From: Erigeron canadensis
Lineage: Eukaryota; Streptophyta; Magnoliopsida; Asterales; Asteraceae
Assembly: GCF_010389155.1 (NCBI RefSeq)
Contig: NC_057767.1
Coordinates: 20,471,723-20,535,722, forward strand
DNA: 64,000 nt
Direction of reading: 5' to 3'
In this document: in pieces, positions 56,026 to 64,000 of the stretch
How the letters are laid out: the number at the start of each line of letters is the position of its first letter
Numbering within the stretch: the first letter of the stretch is position 1
Notes under the pieces: generated by a model
The model's database searches: none
Seen by the model: the letters and a program-made list of their open reading frames with translations, nothing else
What the model was told of the DNA's origin: nothing
Made by a program: the position numbers and the translations under genes

Positions 56026-56710
56026 TGTAGATGCAGATTCGTTGTGACAATCGCAACATAGATTTGATTATTGTTTATGTTTTAGGAACTATGTTTGTAA
56101 TCATTTAAGTAAGAACTTGTGTTGATATTTAATGATTACGTTTGAACTTCAATATTATATCTGTTTATGTTTTGTATTGTGTTTATGTGTTATATATTGT
56201 TTTGCAGGTACAAGAACATAGAATCAAGGTTTATAAGTGTCGTAGAACACTTGAACGATGATTGGATGTTATGTACGAGCCAAACGAAGCTAAACAAAGA
56301 GCCAAAGGGTCGTCCCTCGTGCTGACTTCATCAGTATGAAGGAACAACCTCGTGCTGACGTCAGCACGAGGCAAGTCGATTGGTTTATTGTTTTGGGCCT
56401 AATCTTCGATTAAGGCCTAAGCCCACACGATCCAATACATAACTAGTATAAATACAAGACCTAATCTACGGAATTAGGTTAATCATTTGGTAAATCTTAG
56501 AAGATATTCACGAAATTACGAATTAAAGTTAGTTGTTCCTTCGTGTGATCTCCTACACGAACCACAAGCCTTGTGCATCTCCTTGGGTTGGTTAATTGCT
56601 CATTAATCGATGGAAGGCAATAGCAATCTAGTTATCTCAAGAGGATTCCGCACTCTTGACATAACAAATCACGTCTTATTACGATACACGCAACAATAGG
56701 GTACCTTACA
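56026..56710 (+). repeat. SIRE-like 5' LTR with bZIP-type palindrome
   Basis: TGTAGATGCAGATTCG... to GGGTACCTTACA, directly followed by the PBS AGTGGTATCATAGCCC. TATAAATA is at 56447-56454. A perfect 24-bp palindrome (56348-56371) with core TGACGTCA lies ~76 bp upstream of the TATA box. A half-copy (CGTGCTGACTTCATCAG) lies at ~56318. R/U5 contains CTTCGTGTGATCTCCTACACGAA. Confidence 0.75.
56348..56371. promoter_or_regulatory. Perfect palindrome with TGACGTCA core
   Basis: Twelve bases and their exact complement around TGACGTCA, the CRE/as-1-like site bound by TGA-type and other plant bZIP factors (established knowledge). Its place in U3 upstream of the TATA box makes it a candidate enhancer of the element. 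Confidence 0.6.
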
Positions 56711-56811
56711 AGTGGTATCATAGCCCTAAGGTTGATTAACAGAAGGTTTAAGATCGTTTGATTGGCTATTGATTGCAAATTCGTTCGAAATTCGTGTTAT
56801 TTACCATTTTC

Positions 56812-57090
56812 GTGATCTTCTTCGTGTCACTTCGTGCTTACGTCAGCATGAGGTGTACTTCGTGTTCGTGCTTACGTCATCCAGTGACTTCGTGTTCACT
56901 TCTTGCCACGTCCACGAACTGCTCTTCGTGCCACGTCAACACGAACTACCCTTCGTGACTTAGGTTGTGACGCGTGTACTTCGTGCTTCACTTCGTGTGA
57001 CGTGTACTTCGTGTAAGTCATACAGCTTCGTGCCACGTGACTTTGTTTGACTTTTTGCCATGTGTACTTCGTGTCACGTATACTTCGTGC
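56812..57090. repeat. CTTCGTG / ACGT minisatellite in leader
   Basis: About a dozen CTTCGTG units with variable CACGTGTA, CACGTCA and TTACGTCA spacers between the PBS and gag. At least seven ACGT cores, including one perfect CACGTG, are visible. The minisatellite creates short overlapping ORFs (56769-56963, 56773-56958, 56896-57093) that are not genes. Confidence 0.75.
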
Positions 57091-57139
57091 CACACGAACT
57101 AAGTGTTATTTCGTTTGATTTGATTTCAAAAGATTCGAA

Positions 57140-59803
57140 ATGACTACTATTCCAGCTGCTGTGAATTCACCAAATGCCCTACTTATTAGCCAGATGATCA
57201 TGCACGATCATGAGGTTGGTCGTGGAAACACACCTCCAAAGTTGTTCCGTATGGAAAACTATTGGATGTGGAAGAGACATTTTGAAGACTACATTCGTCT
57301 CACTGACATGGACATGTGGCTTGTGATAACTCTAGGTTTTGATTGGCCTTCGTATGAGAAGAATGGAGTGATCGGTAGGTATACTTATGCTGATATGCCG
57401 ATTGAAGAACGAAAAAGGTATGCAATTAAGGGAAAGGCCTCGTCCACTCTTACTATAGCCTTACCTCAAGATAGTGTACACTTGTTCAAAAAATACACTA
57501 CTTCAAAGGATTTATGGGACGCTCTTGAAAGATATTGTGAGGGCGATGTAACCTTGAAGAAGAATCGTATCAAACTTCTGAAGCGCCAGTATGAAGCTTT
57601 CAATAGACTGAAGGGAGAATCTCTTGACGAGATTATTATTCGATTCAGTCATTTGACTACCGAGTTGTCATATTTTGAGGTTGTTTATCCTCAAACTAAG
57701 CTAGTTGATAAGTTTTTGGACTCACTACCTAAGACATGGATTGATTATGTTCATCAACTTCAAGTTGATCAGGAATACAGTACATGGGACTTTGAAAAGG
57801 TAGTTTCCAAGCTGAAGAACAGAGACATGAAGAGAAGAATTAAAGATACTCACTCGGATTTCACTCAAGATCCATCATTGTATCATGCTAAGTCTGTTCA
57901 TTTAGCAAGTTCTAGCTCGGGGAACAATGCATTTCTAAGTGGTGCAGAAGCTACACCAATAGTAGATGCTGAAGGTATTGCTGGATATGTTGCTTATGAC
58001 AATGCACATACGAATGTCAAGAGCAATGTACAATCTTTTCACTCTATGCCAAAAGAGTATGAGTTCTGCAGAAGGTAGAATGAGTGTTTACTCAACCTTT
58101 TGTAATGCTCATGAAATGTTTATCGGAGGAAAGATTACCGATCCTGCAGTAATTGATGAGGATTACAATCAGATAGATCCTGATGATTTGGAAGAAATGG
58201 ATCTACAATGGCAGCTAGCTATGCTCACTATTAAGGTCAGAAGATTCACTCAAAGAACTGGGAGACCTATAGGTAATGGCACTAAAGGCTTTGACAAATC
58301 CAAGGTGAAATGTTATAACTTGAGGTGTTTATTCTGAATAAATCTGTTATTAACTTGACTAGTCAAAACTCCATGTTCAAGAAAGAAAACGACTCTTTGT
58401 TCGCCAAAAATTCTTGTTTGGTGAAACAGGAAAGTCTTTATCAAGATAAGAATCGTGCATCTGATAAGGATATTCTTGCCTTGAAAGAAAAATTAAAAAA
58501 GTCAGTTTTAATGGAAAAAGTTGGAAATGAACAATATGCTCAACTAACCGAGATTTTTTTTAAGAAAGAGAAAGAATTGGTTGATGCAAAGTTGGAGATA
58601 GTTAAGCTTAATACAAGACTAGATCAAATTAGGGGATCTGATTTAATAAGATCAATGCAGATGCAAAAACCTGTACCACGGGATTCAAAAGATAAAAGTG
58701 GTTTGGGTATGAGTTATAATGAGGTTAGAGGTCCATTCAATGGTAATTATACTGAGTCTCTAACACAGCTTACTGAAAAGGTCGATATTGGTGAAATTGG
58801 TCTGATCGTTTCAGAAAAACAAAATGTTGATCCTAAGACCCCTGAAAGCTCTAAAAGCTCGATTGATAAAATAAAAGAGCTAAACAAGAAACATAAGCTT
58901 GGAAGTTCTTTTGTTAAACCAGTAAATCCTAAAAATGGAGTGTATGATGCTAGTGCTCCTATAGGATCTAGTCAAGTGAATTCAACTTGTCCTGTCAATA
59001 AGAACATTAAATGTTTTACGATGAAGGGATGTGATACTGTTTTTACATCCAATGAAATTGATTTTGAAAAGATAGATCATGACAAGATTGATAAAGTTGG
59101 AATAAGGATGAATCTACGTCTAGTGGAGGTCCCTTAACTCCATATACGACTCATAAGAATTCTCAAAAGAAGGTACATTTTTCCGATACAAAATGAGTCA
59201 ACTGGTTTATCTAAAGAAGAGTCAGCCACAATTAAACTTAAGGAATGTTTAGGCATGACTCCATCTGAGTTTGATGTTAAAGCTAACCAAGCAAGAGCTA
59301 AAAAATCTTGTTTATATTGTTATGAAGTAGGACATGTTTATAGTTGTTGTCCAAATAGGAAACGAAGATGTCCAGAAAAGGGTATGTCCTCTGGAGGATA
59401 TAGTGACTCAGATATTGTTGCTCATGACAATAGATCTAAGACTCCAAAACAACAGGGACCTTCACAGAATACTACTTCTAGTAGTGTAAGTCTGAGTCGT
59501 TCTCGTACACCTCAAAGGAGTTATTCACCTAGGAAGATGGCTCAACAAAATCGTTCTCCTCCTTCTAGAATTAATAGTTCGTCTAAATTCGATGATCGAT
59601 TAGGGAGTCAACCTAGATTTGGTACTCACTCACCAAGGAATTCACCTCCTAAAACTCGTTTCACTTCACCTAAGAAACAGTCAATGACACCATCTTCATC
59701 CAAGGCTCCTTTACAGAGCGATGGATATTGGACCGAATTGATCATGAGAGATGAATTCGGAAAACCTAAACCTCAAAAGGTTTGGGCTCCCTTCAGAAAC
59801 TAA
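57140..59803 (+). pseudogene. SIRE-like gag, frameshifted and internally deleted
   Basis: 57140-58078: UBN2-type Gag core (NYWMWKRHFEDYIRLTDMDMW; KASSTLTIALPQDSVHLFKKY; LWDALERYCEGD) in an intact 312-codon frame. A frameshift follows; 57966-58337 continues in another frame with DPDDLEEMDLQWQLAMLTIKVRRF and FDKSKVKCYNLRCLF then a stop. The CCHC knuckle expected at this point is lost. 58325-59137 returns to the first frame with a Lys/Glu-rich coiled coil. 59255-59803 has a second knuckle CLYCYEVGHVYSCC and an SR-rich tail (SRTPQRSYSPRK). Gag would assemble the particle and bind RNA. As it stands the protein is broken. Confidence 0.85.
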
Positions 59804-62305
59804 CCATCTTATTGTCTGATGTGCAGGGAGAACCAAGGAAGCCTATCAGTCTTTGGTATGTTGACAGTGGATGCTCTCGGCACATGACAAGGGACAAGAA
59901 TGTTTTGTCCAATTATGAAGATGTAAATGGTTCGTAAGTTAGTTTTGCAGGTCCTAAGGGTAGCAATATCTCGGGCCAAGGTGATGTTGTCAATGGGAAG
60001 ATTACGCTGGAGAAAGTCAATTATGTGGAACAATTAGCACATAATTTATTAAGTGTTTCTCAGGTTTGTGACAAGGGAAACAATGTCCATTTTACCGAGA
60101 AAGAAGCACTTATATTGAAACCAGGATATGTTATTCCTGAAGACTGGATCCTGCTAAAAGCTCCTAGGAAGAGAGACATCTATGGCCTTGTGTTAGGTGT
60201 TGATGATCCTAAGGAGTGTGTTTGCTTGTTATCGAAAGCAAACGATTGTGTGTTTAGTTCATTACATGGTCCTTATTCTTATTCAGATCCTGAGATAGTT
60301 GATGGTGTGATTATTTTAAGAGATCACATGGGTAATACTCCTACATCTCTGCCTACTCGAAATGTCGATACTACTCCAACTAAAGTTCAGTCTACTACTG
60401 ATATTGATGAAAGTGGTAAGGACAAGAATAAGTCACCAGATTCAGATGATAATGAACCCGAGAACACTATTCTACTTACTCCGTCAAAGGTTTCACTACC
60501 TGATGATGATCTTATTTCTGAAGAATCGGAAGATGATTTTAACTCTCCTGAGTTTCAGATTAGAACAAATTTAGGAGAAAGTCTGAATGTTGATTCGGTT
60601 CCTCAATATCGAATTAATAAGGATCATCCAGTTGAAAATATTCTTGGTAATGCTACAGAACTTGTTCGAACTAGAAATCGGTTAAATAAGGACCTGACTA
60701 GTTTGTTTTGTGAAGTGAAAGACACTGGATTGATAACTGAGTGTTTATATTCTGGTTTCATTTCACAAGTAGAACCTAAGAATGTTAAGGCAGCACTTCA
60801 AGATCCATGTTGGATTGAAGCTATGCAAGAAGAATTAGCTCAATTTGAAAAACTTGGAGTTTGGGAGTTAGTAGATGTGCCTAGAGGTAAAGAACCGATT
60901 GGAACTCGTTGGGTATATAAATGCAAACGAGATGACAAAGAGATTGTTACTAGAAATAAAGCACGTTTGGTTTTTCAGGGGTTTGCACAATGAGAAGGAT
61001 ATGACTATAACGAAACTTTTGCACCAGTTGCTAGGATTGAAGCTATAAGGTTATTTTTAGCCTATGCAAGTTTCAGAGGTATAAAAGTGTATCAGTTAGA
61101 CGTTAAGAGGGCCTTATTATATGGTGAAGTTAAAGAAGAAGTGTATGTTCACCAACCACCGGGGTTTGAAGATCCGAACTATCCAAGAAGAGCATATCGT
61201 TTGGATAAGGCTCTTTATGGATTGCATCAAGCACCCAGAGTGTGGTATGAAAAGTTGTCGACACATTTGTAGACAAATGGATTTACAAGAGGATCGATGG
61301 ACAACACATTGTTTATCAAGTAGAAGAAGCGAGATTATCTAATTGTACAAGTTTACGTGGATGATATCATTTTTGGTTCATCTAATATGAAGATGTGCAA
61401 AGAGTTTGAAATGAGCATGAAAAATGAATTTTAAATGAGTGCTATGGGGGAACTTCAATTTTTCCTCGGACTGCAAGTCGATCAAAGGAAAGATGGATTC
61501 TTTATTCACCAGTCTAAGTATTTCGGTGACATCTTGGAGAGGTTTCAAATGTTAGAGTCCAAGACATATGGTACTCCTATTCAGCAAAATCATGGTTTAG
61601 GGGTTCTTGATCCGAAAGATGAACTTGTGGATGCAACTTATAATCGTGCTATTATTGCCTCATTGATGTATCTGACTGCTTCGCGTCCAGATATTATGTT
61701 CGCTGTTTGTCTTTGCGCTAGATTTCAAGCTAGTCCGAAAGAGTCACATTTGACTGCAGCAAAACGTATTCTACGTTATCTTAAGGGAAACCAAGGGCTT
61801 GGTCTATGGTATCCAACGGGAGGAACGTTTGATTTTGTTGCATATACTGATTCGGACTTTGGCGGTTGTAACAATGACAGAAAGTCTACGACTGGAGGTT
61901 GTCAGTTGTTAGGAGAAAGATTAGTATCGTGGCAGTGCAAGAAGTGGACATGTGTTTCTCAGTCTTCATGTGAGGCAGAGTATATGGCTGCTGGTAGCTG
62001 TTGTTCCCTGGTATTGTGGATTCAGCAACAACTTCGTGACTACGGTATGGACTTTCTTGATACTTCTTATAAGAATAGACAATAAGTCAGCTATAGACAT
62101 TACAAATAACCCTGTCATGCATAAGGTCATCATGCATATTGATATTAGACATCATTTCTTGCGTGATTGTGCCCAAAAGAAGTTAATTCATTTGGAAAAG
62201 GTTATAACCGATGGTAATTTAGCTGATCTGTATACCAAAGCATTTGATAAGACTCGATTTGAGAAGTTAATTCTTCTCAATGGGATGAAGAATGCTGATT
62301 CATAT
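59804..62305 (+). pseudogene. SIRE-like pol lacking integrase
   Basis: Frame offset from gag. Protease: SLWYVDSGCSRHMTRDKNV (59848-59906), a stop at 59935, then VEQLAHNLLSVSQVCDKGN. At ~60240 the sequence passes from the PR/pre-integrase boundary (VCLLSKAN) straight to the post-integrase linker (DCVFSSLHGPYSYSDPEI), so the pre-integrase and DDE integrase are absent. RT and RNase H keep one frame to 62085, with stops at 60991, 61270, 61321 and 61432: TRWVYKCKRDD, YQLDVKRALLYGEVKEEVYV, YGLHQAPRVWYE, VYVDDIIFGSS and SSCEAEYMAAGSCC. A final frameshift gives IDNKSAIDITNNPV and DIRHHFLRD, ending at 62308. RT palm residues survive, but the enzyme cannot be made intact. Confidence 0.88.
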
Positions 62306-62308
62306 TAA

Positions 62309-64000
62309 ATCTCTTAAAGAGCTAATTTTGTAAGTTTGTGTCTGTAAATAGCTAGAGTCATAAAAATACAAAAAGAGTTCTTAGTGTCATAAAAACCATA
62401 AAAACGTGGAAAATCTGAAAATGAAAAAAATATGAAAAGATTTAAGTTAATGCTGTGAATTGATTAGAAGTGAGGATACTTAGCTTTTAAGTCTGTTTAA
62501 TCGTAATATAACTGTTTAGTTCAGTGATTCAATTTGGGATATATTGGCAGACACAAAGTAGCAAGGTTTTCTTAATCTGAACTTAATTTATACAATGTTC
62601 TTGTGGGAAACATATTCAGATATATGGCTGAGAATGCTTGCTTTTCAGTAATGAATTGATTTAGTCCTTAAAATTTGTGAAGGATCTAGCATTACTATAG
62701 GATTTGTTCAAAATATAGGCAAAAACCTTTACAACCCATGAGTATGAAAGTTAAATGTGATATGGTTTATGCAAATGAAATGAATGTAAATTAAGGGGCT
62801 AATGTGGTCTTTGAGATTCGGACAAGTATGTCCTAGGGGTGTCTTTGTATACCTAGCCTACCTAAAGCTTTCAACTTGGGATAGGTTGTCAGAAAGTTTG
62901 CTACATGGGTCTCATAGAAAATCACGGGTTCCTTATAAATAATGAAATGCAAAAGCAAATAAGTTAAATCACAAAGTAATTAAATTTTGTTATCTAAAGA
63001 GTGTCTCATGATTTGTTAAAGGATGTTTTTGAAGATATATTGAACATTTGCTATCTTAGTGCTTGTATCGATTATGGAAGTATATCTGAATGTGGGTCAC
63101 ATAATTATCAAACTATTCAATGGCATATTAGGCTACTCGGGTTACATGGTGACTTTCCTTGGCCAGGGTATGTCGAAAATGTCATAATTCAAAGGAAACT
63201 GGAAGTACCGAGTGTTTAAGAGGACATATATAGAGGTAATCGTGGTTGGGTCACTGTTCATAACTAATAATAAGAGAATTATTTCTCACTTGCAGACTTA
63301 TGTAAATGCTAATCTGATCTAATCTGCAGAAACTTAAGATTTCTTGTAAATAAATAAAGTAGTTTAGTTTTTTTGTTATTTTTTTTTTATTTTTATTTTT
63401 TCTTTTTGTACTAATAAATGTCAGTTTGTGTGTTCAACTAGTTTTTATTGCACGAGAGATTTGATAAGCATCTAATGATTCTTAAGTGAATTATATGAGT
63501 CTTGTTGCTTAAGATAAGTATGTTTAAAAGATGGATTTTCTAATTAACACATAAGTTGTTTAATTTAGAAAATGAAATGGATTTGAAATTGAAAAGTCAA
63601 AATATTTTTGAATGTGTTTCAAGTAAATTTTTGAAATTTCAATTGTTTTTAGTTGATAAGTATGCTTGACAAAGATTGGACTTGCCTTAGATCTTGTAAT
63701 GATTTCTAGGTTAAGATTTTAGTTGTTTTGCATATTTATAATTTTTGTTGATCTTGATGCATTGATGAAGTTTGTTGAGTGTGATAGGTTATAATTGTAT
63801 TATCAAGATCACAACCTAAGATATAATGTGATAGGTTGTTGATATGATATTTTGATGTATTGTAATGCATTATACATTAAATATGTTTTGATGTAAATTT
63901 GCATTTGTTTAAAGTTAAACATCAATGAAGAAATGATCGATTTTATGTCAAGATAAGAATGTAAGATTTATTTGATACATTATTGTGATGACAAGTTAGT
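62309..64000 (+). other. SIRE-like 3' region, no gene recognised
   Basis: Post-pol sequence of the last element. One 72-codon ORF (63001-63219) is open but unassigned. There are no PPT or LTR start before the window ends, so the element is longer than 8 kb. Confidence 0.5.

Larger units (their letters stand above)
56026..64000 (+). mobile_element. SIRE-like copia element, defective, 3' end outside window
   Basis: A 5' LTR (56026-56710), PBS, long leader, decayed gag, protease, RT and RNase H, then a long 3' region running out of the window. The second LTR is not reached. It is inserted in the RT of an older relative right after YQLDV. The integrase is missing and gag has lost its first zinc knuckle (see the gag and pol entries). 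The 3' region after pol (62309-64000) is ~1.7 kb with a 72-codon ORF at 63001-63219 (DFPWPGYVENV) of unknown meaning, a T-rich tract (63367-63405) and no recognisable env-like gene. Confidence 0.88.

Noticed and set aside
56769..57093. Three overlapping ORFs before gag
   Set aside because: They translate the CTTCGTG minisatellite on both strands and are repeat artefacts.

Overview
This is plant nuclear DNA: AT-rich, with intron-style splice signals, Helitrons and MITEs, and almost wholly built of transposable elements. The repeat types (SIRE-like Ty1/copia elements, retrotransposons with a large orphan ORF, a TGTAACACCCC-type chromovirus LTR, Helitrons ending in CTAGT) suggest a eudicot, most likely Asteraceae. 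That placement is inference from family resemblance; no search was run.

Layout. 1-600 is a degenerate ~72-bp tandem repeat. 601-16800 is intergenic and dense in small DNA transposons: a hAT-type MITE (5076-5921), Helitron ends, a foldback element (9750-10181) with a partial second copy, a long-TIR element (10516-12048) with a nested MITE, a near-perfect 517-bp palindrome (13169-13685) and a ~287-bp tandem repeat. The only convincing host gene is at 17686-19002 (+), an intronless ORF for a 438-aa trihelix (GT-gamma type) transcription factor with an apparent 5'-UTR intron. Downstream lie SINE-like duplications, a Helitron, a TACCGG-rich MITE and a decayed LINE ORF2 (22242-25145).

26962-37619 is a nested retrotransposon complex. 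Two LTRs of one family lie head to head. The plus-strand LTR is split by a 3.19-kb solo LTR with a perfect 5-bp target duplication (CAATA). The plus-strand element carries a broken ~1180-codon orphan ORF (32754-36317) with no polymerase domains and a TATA box just upstream. 39238-42774 holds a hAT-like MITE, a CACTA-type MITE and a >1.2-kb compound inverted repeat.

43158-51137 is a nearly intact Ty1/copia element with two ~715-bp LTRs; its only evident pol lesion is one extra G in a G10 tract. 53077-56025 is a graveyard: a LINE ORF1, a minus-strand LTR fragment of the same copia family and the middle of an old SIRE-like pol. The last is interrupted inside its RT by a younger SIRE-like element (56026 to beyond the window end) that has lost its integrase and part of its gag, and has RT stop codons. 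Its LTR carries a 24-bp perfect palindrome centred on TGACGTCA, upstream of the TATA box, and its leader holds a CTTCGTG/ACGT-rich minisatellite.

Apart from the trihelix gene nothing here looks like host cellular machinery. The interest lies in the architecture and regulatory content of the mobile elements.
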